Notes: generated by a model from the sequence alone, not told the origin. A stretch of 64,000 nucleotides of DNA from Anoplolepis gracilipes (GCF_047496725.1 NC_132979.1:3551501-3615500); one strand, 5' to 3'. Shown: positions 1-12,579, counted from the stretch's first letter. A program made the numbers and translations.

Positions 1-205
1 ATAACATTAATTACATCTTTTGTCGATGTATGTCGAAGACGCAGATGCAACCGCGTTATTATTCCTTAGCGAAAAAGAATTTTTTTTAAGAAACCATTCG
101 CCTCCCTTATTACAAATTCCCTTATTTTCTTCAAACTTTATATCTCGCGATACTATACGGATTCTATTATAAATTATAATAAGCTATTGTCAAGTGATAC
201 TCTTT

Positions 206-605
206 CACTCAAAAGAATGATCTTGCAACTTCAACAAAAATTTTCTAGGTGTAAAAAATTAACTGAAACAGATAAATTATTAGCAAATACTGTGATACTG
301 CATATATTTATTTTGTACTTAATCAATTTAAATGACAGAGACAGAATTTATATCTATACTGTTAGTGTAATTTAGACGGAAAATTTTTCTGCGATGCTTA
401 TCCTTAAGGCCTCTTGTCAAGGACAATTATATTTGTGATTAATATTTGGCAATGGGATCTAAATTTTCTAGAGGTATTGCTAGAATATTGCTGCTAGAAA
501 TTCTATACGTGACAAACAATATTCTGACAGATACAAAAAGTAGCGATCAATTTTAATTGAGACATCTAGAAATCTATCTACAATAGCAAAATATTTTTTT
601 GAGTG
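206..605. mobile_element. Short inverted-repeat DNA element (MITE-like), copy 1
   Basis: About 400 bp nearly identical, in inverted orientation, to the stretch at 11703-12096. The two ends are imperfect inverted repeats: the left begins CACTCAAAAGAATGATCTTGC and the right, read on the other strand, begins CACTCAAAAAAATATTTTGC. No reading frame in it resembles a transposase, so it looks non-autonomous. I could not define a clear target-site duplication, and the superfamily is not assigned. The repeat relationship is seen directly; calling it a MITE is inference. Confidence 0.7.
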
Positions 606-638
606 TTCTTATAAAATAGATTGCAAATAAGCGCTTAT

Positions 639-644
<6 letters not shown>

Positions 645-685
<41 letters not shown>
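645..685. repeat. (TA)n microsatellite
   Basis: About 20 TA units lying about 40 bp beyond the right end of the element at 206-605. The second copy of that element also lies beside a (TA)n tract. Confidence 0.9.
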
Positions 686-687
<2 letters not shown>

Positions 688-2297
688 TTGGAATTTAATC
701 GTCTTATAAATAAATATATTAAAAATGATCCACATTAAAATTAATTTGAAAACTGCGCAAGTAACTTTTATGCAATTATATAGTTCCTTCAACAACATTC
801 AGGAAAAAAAAAAAGAGCTTAGTGGAACATAGAATATTTCAAAAAATATATATGCACAATTCTTTAATTAGTGTGTCGTATCAAAATGCAGTGTACAAAA
901 TGTAGGCGTCATCATCTGCATTAACAAACATACGCTCATTGAGATGACCGCGTCGGTATCGCCGCGCGAGATCGTGCAGTGAGAGAAAGAGAGACGGGGA
1001 CTTTTAAAGGGCGGCAGAGGAAGGGGGACCGTGTTCCTCCTGTCAAACGAGGGTGATGGACACCTCTCACTGTGGGAAGCTTACCAATACACCTTGGCGT
1101 CCTTGCGGACGAACACGCGCGTCCGCATACGAGCTTGTAATTTACATGCAGACCTCGTACACATATATATGTACACGTAAGCGTGCCCTCCCCACTCGCG
1201 CGATAAATACGAGCGCGTTTACGCCGGTAGCCTTCCGCGTGAACGCAACGAGATGAAACGCCTCTACCATCGCGCTGTGCTGGTCCAGCGCAGCATCCCC
1301 TCTCCCCCTTCCCCTCCTTTCCGAGCTACCAACCACTGCTCCATTCTTCCAAGCGCGCACGCGGGTGCGTGTGTCACCGATGCTGGACCGACGAGCAAAT
1401 GACGATCAACCGAATGACGCGTGTGTTCACACGCGTGCGAGCACGCACTCCAGTTCGTCGCTAATGTTGGCGCACAGCGCGCCGCATATGAACGCCATTG
1501 TGCTGGTGTATAGAGCGCTTTATGACATTTACCGTCAATGTCAGCGAATATCTCCGATGAATTTCTATCTTAATCTATGCACAATTTTTAAAATTTTAAT
1601 CTACAATTTTTAGAAAAAAATTTCAAAATGAACCACAAGGTATATCGGAAGCTTGGATTACCATTCTAAGAAACAGTCATATGCCACATGAATTTTTGTA
1701 TTTAGAAAACTATGTGAGTTTTAATTTAATGACTTTAACGTATTCTAGTATTACGGTATCTTGTGTTCCTATATCATGACGCAAGTTTTATGAAATATAT
1801 GTCGATCACATTTTTTTGTGAAATCTCACGGAGACAATTTGCAATTTTATTTATCTTGTATTACGTACATTTATGTAGGAAGAACAATAACGATTTGATC
1901 GAAGCAGTGACATTTCGCGATTTGTAATCTCGTTAATTGTGTAAGAATTTTCCGTTTGTATAGTAATCTTATTTGCTCGACTGTTTGGCGTTTCTCGATT
2001 AGATAAGCAAAAGCTTTATGCAAAAAGTTTTGAAATCCTTCGATTGTATAAAGTATGCATGCTTTTCTCGTGAATCAGTCATTTTCAATTAATAGTAGAT
2101 AATTTTTCATTCTTATTATAATTTTTTTATGTAAACGTAACGCTGGATGTTTTTCATTTTTATTTTTTTAGTTTACAATATTTACTATTGTTATGTCATT
2201 AATTGTTACGTATATACATTAATTAATCTCCTTGATTTATTTTTGCCAATTTGTGTTGGCAAAGTAGTTTAATGGCGTTCTATATCCACATAGCTAG
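686..2297. other. Upstream region with GC-rich island; no gene recognised
   Basis: From about 930 to 1560 the DNA is GC-rich, with many CpG dinucleotides and CG-containing words, unlike the AT-rich DNA on both sides. It may be a promoter or 5' untranslated exon of the transporter gene that follows, but I see no start codon or N-terminal coding exon for it here. Open frames in the island are short and look like chance products of high GC. The stretch 1560-2297 is AT-rich and I see nothing in it. Confidence 0.35.
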
Positions 2298-4187
2298 ACC
2301 TGGTATGTGACAACAGCTGGTGGCCTTCCACGTCGACGACTTTCTTCTACGTGGGCAGTCTCTTCGGTAACGTCGTGTTCGGTTGGATCGCTGACAAATG
2401 GGGCAGAAGAACGGCCTTCTTCGCTATCCTGTTTCTCGAGGTGATATTCTCCATCGCCACGAGCTTCAGTCCGAATTACGTGATCTACACCGCGCTGAGA
2501 ACTGTGAATGGTCTCTTTTTTCCTGCCATTTATCAGATACCTTTTATACTTGGTACGTTGATCACGTAATTTACATATTATTTACTAAATCTTAAGCAAA
2601 AATGTACAATAAAAAAGTCTAAGACATATTTATGATTCACTTTGAATAATCTATAATTTATGGCGAAATTTGGAAACAAAAATTATTTTCTATTTTTATA
2701 CGTCGTGTAATACAGTAAAAAATAAGAAATAATATATACAAAGTATATACATAAAGATACATGTATATTCGGATAAGCTATAAAATCATAAATAAATGTA
2801 TGTCTTTGTAAATTTTTTTTTTCGCGAATTAAAACGAATTTGCAAAACGAAGAAAAAAAAAGAATCAGAAAGATTACATCTTTCTTGCTTAAATAAAAGA
2901 TTAGCGAAGTAACACTTTTCCACGATAAATTTCATTGCAGCTCTCGAGATAATGGGACCAAGATACCGAACATTTGCCGGGATGGTAATCTGTATGTTTT
3001 TCGCTATGGCAATGTCTCTTTTGGCGTTGCTGGTAAGTATCCTCGTTCATAAAATGAAGAAGCAAAGTGCATCTTACAGCAAGATTTCGTAGCCGTGACA
3101 TGGCAAAAATCTCGATTCGCATGATAACGCGAGACGACAACTCGAGCACAATAAACTTAACGCGAGGGTGCAACGCGGATCATTTTGCAAACGATCTATC
3201 AGCATGCATCATATAATTTGAGCGTATGCAAATGCGAGTGATTCGCTGCATGCAAATAGAAACATTCAGATGTCTCCGAAGCGACGCGCGTGAGAGGGAC
3301 AAATATAATATATATATATACAATGCTACATTATCTATATATAATAATTATAATTATATGAAAAATTGTATGTTAAGAAAATATAATATTTTTTTAATTT
3401 TACTATTTTGAAAATAGGAGAGCCTTATTATAACTACTTTTTAATTTTAATTTTGCGAATATAAATGCTGAAAATCAAAATGGCAAAAAGGATAAAAAAG
3501 ATTATTTTTCTTTTTTTCGTTTTCATTCGCTGGTATATGCTTATATTTTTTTCTTTTCGTCAGGGTTATTTGTTAAGGCACTGGTACACCTTATCATTAG
3601 CCACATCGGTGCCTTTCATTCTTCTCTTCAGTTACTACTGGATCATCCCCGAGTCACCGCGGTGGCTTCTTAGCAAAAACAGAATAGACGAAGCGGAAGT
3701 AATCGTCCAGCATATGGCAAAAGTCAACGGCAAAACAGTGCCTACGAATTTTCTTAGAAAAATGGAGGTAATTTGATATTTAATTATACATTCATAATAC
3801 ACGTTCCTCCGATTAGTCCATAATACATAAACAATATATTATATTTTTTTTTTGTTCTTTCAATATACAATCGAGAAATTAATCGAGAAATAAAGTATAA
3901 AGTTTAACGATCATTATTTGTAGGTAGAAATATTAAAGAGGCAGGGAATATCGTGTAACGGTAAGAATACCAACGATGGCAACATCGACGTAGAGGGTGA
4001 GAACAGAACGCCGCCTTCGTCGGCGACTCCCATGGACCTGATTACGAATCCAAACATCAGAAAGAAATTTTTCATTCTCGCTTTCGACTGGGTGGCGAAC
4101 GCGGTGGTGTACAACGGACTGTCCTACAACACGACCAATCTAGGTGTCTCCGATTACCTGGCTTTCTTTATCGGTAAAAACTCTATT

Positions 4188-4239
<52 letters not shown>

Positions 4240-5856
4240 TTATTATAAATTTCGTGATTTCATATATCCGAAATATCTGAGATCTTTTTATGCTTATTTT
4301 CTATTAGGAGGTATCGTAGAGATTCCATCGTACTTCATTACGTGGTACGCGATGGACAGAATAGGCAGACGATGGGTACTATGCGTGACCATGATGCTGG
4401 GTGGGCTCGCTTGCGTGTCGTGTATGTTCGTGCCCGAAGGTATTACTTTGTCGATTCATCTGTTACTCTGATTCAAATCTTGTTTGATAAACAAAAGAAT
4501 AACTTTCTCTCTCAAACAATTCTATTTGAAATTATTATTATTTTTGTTAATAATATTTATACACTTTAATTATTCATTTGATCGTATTTTATATTTTATC
4601 GCATTACAACGAATATAATTTTTAAGAAGCGAAAATGTATGATGACACATATATGTGTAATGTGTAATGCTATTACCGCGCGTTGCTCATCTCCATATTA
4701 TTTGATTCGCGGGATTGAATAAAAATATTAAGCCGAATCGCGCGCTTCTCTGCGTCACGGCGGCCTCAAACGTCATTAGCTTATTGAATTCGTCATGATA
4801 TTGTCACACTTACACATGTTCAATATAAGCGGGAATTACCGCCCCGCCGACGTCACAACGTTTATGAGCAAACGTTCGACCTGCTTATAAATTAGTTATT
4901 ATCCGCGCGCATAATTTTTCTCATTAGAAATCAACGAAATGTGAGTTTGAAAAATTTAAGGCAAATAAAATATGCGACTGTCAGTCAAGAGACTCAAGGA
5001 ATATACAACTTACATACACGATCGGCCTTTGTCGCAGCAGATGCGGTCTGGGTGACCGTAAGCCTGGCGATGATCGGGAAATTCGGCATCGCTGCGTCCT
5101 TCGCCGTCTTCTACGTTTTCGTGGGTGAGCTACTGCCGACCGTGCTAAGGTCTCAGGCGATGGGCATAGCCTCTTTCATCGCCGGCATCGGCCTCCTCAC
5201 CTTCCCTTACATCGTTCATTTGGCGGTCTACTCGAGAGTCTTACCCTTGATCGTGATGGGCTCGCTGAGCGTTGCCGGTGCCCTCACTTCCGTATTCCTG
5301 CCGGAGACGCTCAACATCCATCTGCCGCAGACGATCGAGGAGGGTGAACAGTTTGGAGCTGATTTCAAGCTGTGGTCCTGTCCGACGGTACCAAAGTTAG
5401 TAATCTCGAAAATTTGAAGATAAAAAAGAATTTTTTTTCACAGGAATAATTTTAGTGTAATTAAAATTATTTGTTTTATATTTGTTTTTAAATTGGTCTC
5501 GATAATTCCATTACGACTAATTTTATTCGATGATCAGTGATCTCTCTCGTACTGATTAATTAATCGAGTGATGTCGATGCTTCAGAAAAGGCTCCAGCAA
5601 ATCCGAGACTCTGCCGTTGAGGTTTCTTGTAAACGGTGGACCGGGTAGTCGCTCGTCTACCTCGAAGGTCGCGTCGCAGGAAGTCGCGACTACATCGGAG
5701 AGCGAGAAGCCAGCTGTCGTGCTGCCCTTAAAGGAAGAAGAGGCGAAGAACTTAAACGTGTCCAAGGGAGAGGAGCTGACGAACATCGAGACGATTGTCG
5801 GGTCGAAGACGTCTAGCGAGATAGTGGAAGTGAACGTGTGCTTGAAGTCGCAATGA
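2298..5856 (+). CDS. SLC22-family organic cation transporter, C-terminal exons
   Basis: Seven exons give about 518 residues: 2298-2552, 2941-3032, 3564-3767, 3924-4173, 4308-4439, 5041-5395 and 5586-5856. It is a major facilitator superfamily membrane transporter of the organic cation/carnitine type. Family signs are WDLVCD-type entry at the first exon, GWIADKWGRR (the MFS loop 2-3 signature), PESPRWLLSKNR after TM6, DRIGRR in the second half, ELLPTVLRSQAMG, and LPET near the end. The tail after TM12 is about 110 residues, rich in Ser, Thr, Glu and Lys, hydrophilic and cytosolic. The first exon opens in codon phase 1, so the start codon, TM1 and the large extracellular loop (roughly 100 residues) lie in exons I cannot find. 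Donor 5396 is GTTAGT, with an in-frame read-through stop soon after, at about 5415. The substrate cannot be read from sequence. Confidence 0.88.
4190..4236. repeat. (CT)n microsatellite in a transporter intron
   Basis: A nearly pure CT run just downstream of the donor at 4174, within the intron 4174-4307. Confidence 0.9.
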
Positions 5857-5866
5857 GTCGAGAGAG

Positions 5867-5869
<3 letters not shown>

Positions 5870-5928
<59 letters not shown>
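5870..5928. repeat. (GA)n microsatellite in the transporter 3' UTR
   Basis: About 30 GA units starting some 15 bases after the transporter stop codon, so it is probably transcribed as part of the 3' UTR. Confidence 0.9.
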
Positions 5929-5931
<3 letters not shown>

Positions 5932-6647
5932 ATCTTATAAATTGATTCTCTTTACAAACATTGTGTTATATAATTATCAGTATAGACACACGCACATTGT
6001 ATTTATTTTTCCATTTATTATAATGTACTTCCTTTGTAAAACCTGCCCGAGTTTAACGACAATACTGACACGGTTCGATCCTTGTCTCTTTTTCTGTGCT
6101 GTAAGAGAGTGTGCTGTTATTGCGATGTATGCGTGTGCGCGATTGATGTGCGTGTGAATTGAGGGTCAATGTCGTGAGAACTTTAAAGTGTAATGCCTAT
6201 ACTTTTTTATGTTTTTGATTAGACGTGGATTTTGCATTTTGTCCTTACGTTATTAAACAAATCTTGTTGTGATTTCAGTTAGCTTAAATAAAATATCTTA
6301 ATACCTATATCAATGCGGGAATTTTCACAAGATCGTCTCAGAAAAACCTTGCCATTCCGTGCATGTTCCATATTTTACGTTCATTATAGTTCAAACACTG
6401 AAATAAAACGTGCGTCGATTTGAAATATTTATGACAAGTAGAAAAACTATACAGGCGGCCAGACAGTCGTCAAGGAGAATTTAGCAGTCGCCTGTTTCTG
6501 TTTGAATGACATATTAGGCAAGTCCGTAATATCCTCGTTCCTCGTCCTTAAATTTTTTCAAGATCCACTCTTACCGCGGTCATTAAGGAGGTTGTCGTTG
6601 AATCCCGTGTAGTTACTTCGTCCTAAAGTTTATATACACGATATAAA
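5929..6647 (+). promoter_or_regulatory. Transporter 3' UTR and beta-tubulin upstream region
   Basis: This holds the likely end of the transporter transcript and the start of the conventional beta-tubulin. An AATAAA lies at 6287-6292. The stretch from about 6450 to 6647 is less AT-rich and probably contains the tubulin promoter and leader. No firm TATA box or initiator can be assigned. Confidence 0.4.
6287..6292 (+). terminator. Candidate polyadenylation signal of the transporter gene
   Basis: Canonical AATAAA about 430 bases after the transporter stop and about 355 bases before the tubulin start codon. Other A-rich variants are nearby, so the choice is uncertain. Confidence 0.4.
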
Positions 6648-8496
6648 ATGCGTGAAATTGTTCATCTACAAGCCGGCCAATGTGGCAATCAAATTGGTGC
6701 CAAGGTTAGTAAACGTGAAAAAATAAAACATGCGATAATGGCAATCACAATTTCAAAGATTGATTAAGTTATATTGAAATATCTATCATGTTTAGATACT
6801 ATTTTTTAAATATTTCTTTAAACGCTTACATTAAAAATTCAGAGTTGATTTTTGAAAATAATCGGTACAACGATAAAAATCAAGTTTAATTAATTAAATA
6901 TATACACAATCGTTCAATGATAGTTCTGAATTAATAAACTTATCTTTCGATTTGATCATGCTTATATCTCTTTTTCGATATTTAACACCGTTTGATTTGG
7001 CATTTAATTATTTTCTAACAATTTGTATAGTTTTGGGAGGTGATCTCAGACGAGCACGGCATCGATCCTACGGGCACCTATCACGGGGATTCGGATCTTC
7101 AGCTGGAGCGAATCAATGTTTACTACAACGAAGCCTCTGGACCGAAATATGTACCTCGCGCGATTCTGGTGGATCTCGAGCCCGGCACGATGGACTCTGT
7201 GCGTTCAGGGCCCTTCGGACAAATATTCCGACCTGACAATTTTGTATTCGGCCAGTCGGGAGCCGGCAATAACTGGGCCAAAGGTCACTATACCGAGGGC
7301 GCTGAACTGGTCGATTCGGTACTCGACGTGGTGAGGAAGGAGGCAGAGGGCTGCGATTGTCTTCAGGGTTTCCAATTAACACATTCATTGGGAGGCGGTA
7401 CCGGGTCCGGAATGGGCACTCTGCTTATCACGAAGATCCGAGAAGAATATCCGGACAGGATCATGAGCACCTTCTCCGTCGTACCCTCTCCGAAAGTCTC
7501 CGACACCGTTGTAGAACCTTATAACGCCACCCTATCGGTTCACCAACTTGTCGAGAACACGGATCAAGCTTATTGCATCGACAACGAAGCGCTCTACGAC
7601 ATTTGCTTCCGTACTTTGAAGCTGACTACACCCACGTACGGTGATCTGAATCATCTCGTCTCTGCTACCATGTCCGGTGTGACAACCTGTCTAAGGTCTG
7701 TGGTATAAAAATTATTAAATTATGTCATAAATATTAAAAAGTCCAGTGCATTTGTGTGTGTCGATTTTCTGCTGCAACATTGATTCAACAATGTTTTCAA
7801 GAAACTCTCGCGATAATAGATATATATAAATTGATAAGCAATAAATAGATAAGCTATAATTTTCATATATTTATTCTGAACAATCATAGATTTCCCGGTC
7901 AATTGAACGCTGATCTGAGAAAGCTCGCAGTAAATATGGTACCGTTTCCCCGACTGCACTTCTTCATGCCGGGTTTCGCGCCTCTCACATCCCGAGGAAG
8001 CCAACAGTATCGAGCTCTCACCGTACCAGAGCTAACTCAGCAGATGTTCGACGCCAAGAACATGATGGCTGCTTGCAATCCACGTCACGGACGTTACCTG
8101 ACCGTGGCGGCCGTGTTTCGCGGCAGAATGTCGATGAAGGAGGTCGACGAGCAGATGCTCAACATCCAGAACAAGAACAGCCCGTTCTTCGTCGAGTGGA
8201 TACCGAACAATGTGAAGACTGCGGTGTGCGATATTCCACCCCGTGGCCTCAAGATGTCCGCCACCTTCATCGGCAATTCCACGGCCATTCAGGAACTGTT
8301 CAAGAGAATCTCCGAACAATTCACGGCGATGTTCAGGAGAAAGGCCTTCCTCCACTGGTACACTGGCGAAGGCATGGATGAGTTGGAATTTAACGAGGCG
8401 GAGTCGAACATGAACGACCTGGTGTCCGAGTATCAACAGTATCAAGACGCGACAGTGGAGGACGACGAAATAGATGAGGAAGAAATGGAGAAGTAG
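6648..8496 (+). CDS. betaTub: Beta-tubulin, conventional copy
   Basis: Three exons, 6648-6704, 7031-7695 and 7890-8496, encode 442 residues. It is the GTP-binding beta subunit of the tubulin heterodimer that polymerises into microtubules. It starts with the MREI autoregulatory tetrapeptide. The nucleotide-site motifs are intact: GQCGNQ at 10-15, GGGTGSG (T4) near 140, SPKVSDTVVEPYN (T5) and GQLNADLRK (T7). The introns fall after codon 19 (phase 0) and within Arg241 (phase 2). The acidic tail is short, with DEIDEEEMEK at the end, a few residues shorter than the usual 445-447 total length. It is the first of three beta-tubulin genes in about 14 kb, and its neighbour 1.2 kb downstream on the same strand is a diverged copy. 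Which insect isotype it matches cannot be settled from the tail alone. Confidence 0.96.
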
Positions 8497-8684
8497 AAGA
8501 AAGAGAGGAACTTGACGCGGAGAGGATATAACGCTTGCAAACTTTTTTGACGTTTCTTTTTTTTTGTACTTGTTATTTTTGCCTTTTTTTTTTTAATAAC
8601 GTTTTACAGTATTTTATATGTCGTTTGTGTACACGCATTTTGAGAAGAGATTCCGACCATTTGTACTGTTTTTGTCAAGTTTAC

Positions 8685-8690
8685 AATAAA
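8685..8690 (+). terminator. Polyadenylation signal of the conventional beta-tubulin
   Basis: AATAAA about 190 bases after the stop codon, following a T-rich 3' UTR. Confidence 0.6.
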
Positions 8691-8696
8691 TAATAT

Positions 8697-9695
8697 GTTG
8701 TGGCAAAAATATTATTTAATTGGTTTTACGAAGCCAATTTTACGACCGCAAATTAATTGATGATTTTTTTCACGCCATATTTCGATCGTTTAGGAATTGC
8801 ACGCAAATTATTTCTCACGCCTCGACAGTATCATCTATATGAGTTAATGACATTATCCGTACAGTGTGATATAAATACACACGTTTCTTAAATAAGACGA
8901 GTATTCGCAGGCCTTTAGAGACGCGCGGTTCTCTCGTTATCGAACTCGATATCGTCCTTCTGGCCAACTGACATTGATGAAGCCAAGGCCTCGGCAAAAA
9001 TTGGCGATCGCGCATTATCTCATCGGTGCCCCGCGAGGGCAAACACTTTATTATTGCGTGCAATAACAGAGAACGCGTGATACTGCATGAGCTGCTACAA
9101 ACTGCGACAAGCGAAGATGCTGGGCGAATCTAGTATATTCGCGAGTGACGATTTTAATGCGATTTTAGCTGTAACACACCGACTTAACAATGCTTTCGAA
9201 AAAAAGTAATAATAGAATAGGTATTATAATTGAGTTAGATAATAAATATTACAAAAGTGTTTGCGAAAATGTTTTAATAAAGAAAAAATGAGAGTAGAGT
9301 GAAATGAAATTGCGCGTTGTGTGATCGATTGAAGGAAAGATTTTATGTAACACACACACAGATTGAAACACAACAGCGAGATTTTATACCAGAAATGAGA
9401 GGTATTATTACAAAGATTAAAATTATTTATTAAAAATATATAGTAAGAAGAAAAATCTGTAATTAAAAAAGATAAATCTGATACTATTTTGAATTTCTAA
9501 TTGTTTTGCGATCGATATATGCAACAATCGATACCAAGATAGCGTAGCATTAATTTGCATGATATTGAAATTTTGTACGCAATATGTTTAGTCATATTGC
9601 GAAACTAAAAACAAAAATGTAATTGTTCGGATTAAAAAAAAATTATTCAATTCTTTTATTCAAATTTCAAAATTATTCCAGTTTATATAATCACA
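8697..9695. other. Spacer between the two plus-strand tubulin genes
   Basis: About 1 kb between the 3' end of the conventional beta-tubulin and the start of the diverged copy. It contains a moderately GC-richer piece around 8890-9130 and is otherwise AT-rich. I see no coding exon. The promoter of the diverged copy should lie in the right part. Confidence 0.4.
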
Positions 9696-12106
9696 ATGAG
9701 AGAAATTGTACACGTGCAAATAGGGCGTTCCGGTAACTGCATTGGAAAAACGGTGATTATATTAACCTGTTTTACATCCTGAAACACACGTTATGTCTTT
9801 TGTATTGTAATGTCCAAAAATATAACGTATATTTTATTTATCGTAAAAAATGTGTGATTCTATAGTAAATATTATCCCTTTTAAAGAAAACATTGATATA
9901 AAATTATATTGATTAAATTAATGTAAATTAATTATATAATAATTAATAAAATTGTGATATATATATATATATAATATATAATTTGGTTTTTAGTTTTGGG
10001 AAGTAATTTCAGCCGAGCATGGATTGGATCGACATGGCAGATTTAAACCAAACACTTCTGAACTCCAGAAACAACGTATTGATGTGTATTTCACGGAAGG
10101 TGCAGGTATTAATATTGCAAGCAACTATAATATGTTTCCTTTGTCAAGAGCTAACTTATACAATACCAATTTTTTGCCTATATTAGTGATTTCTTCGTGG
10201 AAATAGACGATAGAATAGTCGATCGATATACGTCGCTATAATTCGTCACAATTAAAACAAATCGTTATATATGAAACGATTATCGCGACAGATGCGGAAT
10301 TATTGTGGCGGTTGCTTCCTTTTTTTCTAGATGAAAGACACGTGCCCAGAGCTATACTGCTTGATTTCGATTGCAGAAGTGTGCAGAACGCGTTATCTGG
10401 ATATTACGGCTCGCTATTTAAGCCCGACAATGTCGTGTGCGGCAAAGCCGGGACTGACAACAATTGGGCCAAAGGTCATTACAGCGAAGGAGCCGACGTC
10501 CTGGATCAAACCTTAGATATCGTGCGAACGGAAGTCGAGGCCTGCGACTCGGTCCAAGGTTGAAAGTTCAATAGTCTCGGCGAAGAATTTGATGTTGCTT
10601 AAGCGGTTAAGAAAATCAGCGCATCTATTTACTACTAAAGCTGTTTAGCAGATTAAAGTGAGAGAAACCAGAGAGGAGAGAATTAGACTATCAATTACTG
10701 TTATTACTCAACTATTACGCTATTAACCCTGTTTCTCTGCTCCCTCTAAATTTTATTATTAAAAACTTTCAATCATATATTACTTTTTTCGAACAACAGC
10801 TTAAAATAATCTTCTTCTTTTTATTTAATTACTAAACAAATTAATATTTATATACATATATTATTATATTAATAAAGGTATACAGATTGTGCACGCTCTG
10901 AGCGGTGGTACCGGATCAGGCTTCGGTAGCTTGTTCGCCCGATACCTGAGGGAGGAATATTCCAACAGAATTCTGAAATCTTACTCATTGATACCGTCTT
11001 CGCACGACAGCATAGTAATACAAGCCTATAACGCGGTATTAACGATTCCCTACTTGATCGATTATATCCACGAAGTTTTTTGTATGAACAATGAGGCCGT
11101 CAGTCGCATTTGTTCTGACAAATTGAAAATCCGTCCAAACTTCTACCAGATGAATTATTTAATTTCACTCTGCATGTCAGGAATCACAGCGAGTTTAAGG
11201 TTGGCGTATTTGATTTCACCGCGTTTCATTAAATGTAAAATATAAAATTTTAAAAGTATATTGCAAAGTTTTTAATACGTTGACAAAAAATAATTTTATA
11301 AAAGAATTTTTATTCTTCATCCTTGGAAAAAAAATTCCAAGAGATCTTTTATCACTTTGCGTTATTTGTGTGTTCATAGATTCCCAGGTCAATTAAATAC
11401 AGGCCTCAGGAAGCTTCTGGTGAACATGGTGCCGTTTCCACGACTGCACTTCTTCGTGCCTGGATACGTACCGCTAGTATCAGAATATACGGCTCCTTAC
11501 GTGAAACATACGGTTAGATCACTGATTCAAGATATGTTCCAAAGTGAAAGCATGTTTATCACTTGCGATCCTAGAAAGGGACGATTTCTCACCGCCGCTG
11601 CAATCTTCAGAGGCAGAATTTCGCCTAAAGTATACATTAATACAATTAGAAGTATATAAAATAATATTTCGTATCTTAATATTTTTTAAATAAATATAAA
11701 ATCACTCAAAAAAATATTTTGCTAATGTAGATAGATTTCTAGATGTCTCAATTAAAATTGATCGCTACTTTTTGCATCTGTCATAATATTATTTGTCATG
11801 TATAAAATTTATAGCAGCAATATTCTAGCAATATCTCTAGAAAATTTAGACCCCATTGCTAAATATTAATCACAAATATATAATTGAATAGGCCTTAAAG
11901 ATAAGCATCGCAGACAAATTTTCCGTCTAAATTACACTAACAATACAGATATAAAATCTGTCTCTGTTATTTAAATTGATTAAGTACAAAATAAATATAT
12001 GCAGTATCACAGTATTTGCTAATGATTTATCTGGTTCAGTTAATTTTTTACACCTAGAAAATTTTTGTTAAAGTTGCAAGATCATTTTTTTGAGCGATCA
12101 TAAATG

Positions 12107-12162
<56 letters not shown>

Positions 12163-12579
12163 ATGAAAAGATAGTTTGAAATTTTAACACATCTTAATTC
12201 TTTTTTTTAGGACGTGGACGAGAACATGTACCACTTACAAAATCTGTACAGTTCGCATTACGTCGAATGGATTCCGCATAATATAAAAACTGCTATATGC
12301 GACATAGCAACGTGTAATACGACTATATCTGCTACTTCGTTGTCAAATACGACCGCGATTCAGGATGCATTTACAAAGCTGCTCTACGAGTTCCAAAAAA
12401 TGTTCAAAAGTAAAGCGTATCTTCAGTGGTACATCACCGAAGGTATGGAAGAATCTGATTTCTTGGAGGCTCAGAACAGTTTGTTATCCCTCATCTCTGA
12501 ATATCAACAGTATCAGAACGCAGTAGCCAAGACAGATTTCGTCGAAGAATCTATACCGTATGTTGAAGAATCAGCCTGA
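9696..12579 (+). CDS. Highly diverged beta-tubulin
   Basis: Six exons, 9696-9752, 9994-10105, 10331-10558, 10878-11199, 11380-11629 and 12211-12579, join in phase to 445 residues without a stop. It is clearly a beta-tubulin (MREIVH start, FWEVIS, NNWAKGHYSEGAD, GGTGSGFGS, CMSGI, FPGQLN, VNMVPFPRLHFF, RKAYLQWY-like end helix) but far from the other two. The canonical GQCGNQ reads GRSGNC, so Gln11, Cys12 and Gln15 are changed. The LEPGTMD loop reads FDCRSVQ. The T5 loop is one residue short and lacks the SPKVSD pattern. The M-loop TSRGSQQY is replaced by VSEYTAPY. The tail lacks the Glu-rich cluster. Introns after codon 19, at codon 57 and in the Arg before FPGQ match sites in one or both neighbours; two introns are private. 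The last private intron holds a transposon copy. The intact frame argues for an expressed, fast-evolving gene, perhaps testis- or tissue-specific (inference), rather than a pseudogene. Confidence 0.88.
11703..12096. mobile_element. Short inverted-repeat DNA element (MITE-like), copy 2
   Basis: Inverted copy of the element at 206-605, inside intron 11630-12210 of the diverged beta-tubulin. The left end begins CACTCAAAAAAATATTTTGC; the right end read in reverse begins CGCTCAAAAAAATGATCTTGC. The copies differ by scattered substitutions and small indels, for example around 11880-11890. It makes up most of this intron. Confidence 0.72.
12110..12160. repeat. (TA)n microsatellite
   Basis: About 25 TA units between the inverted-repeat element and the last exon of the diverged beta-tubulin. 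Confidence 0.9.

Noticed and set aside
5396..5417. Transporter C-terminus ending LVISKI by read-through
   Set aside because: The frame stays open for a few codons past the donor, but the spliced form restores a long tail in phase (PK to KGSSK). The read-through is at most a retained-intron form.
8032..8445. 137-residue antisense frame inside beta-tubulin
   Set aside because: Mirror frame of a strongly biased coding exon; the same kind of shadow appears opposite the other tubulin exons.
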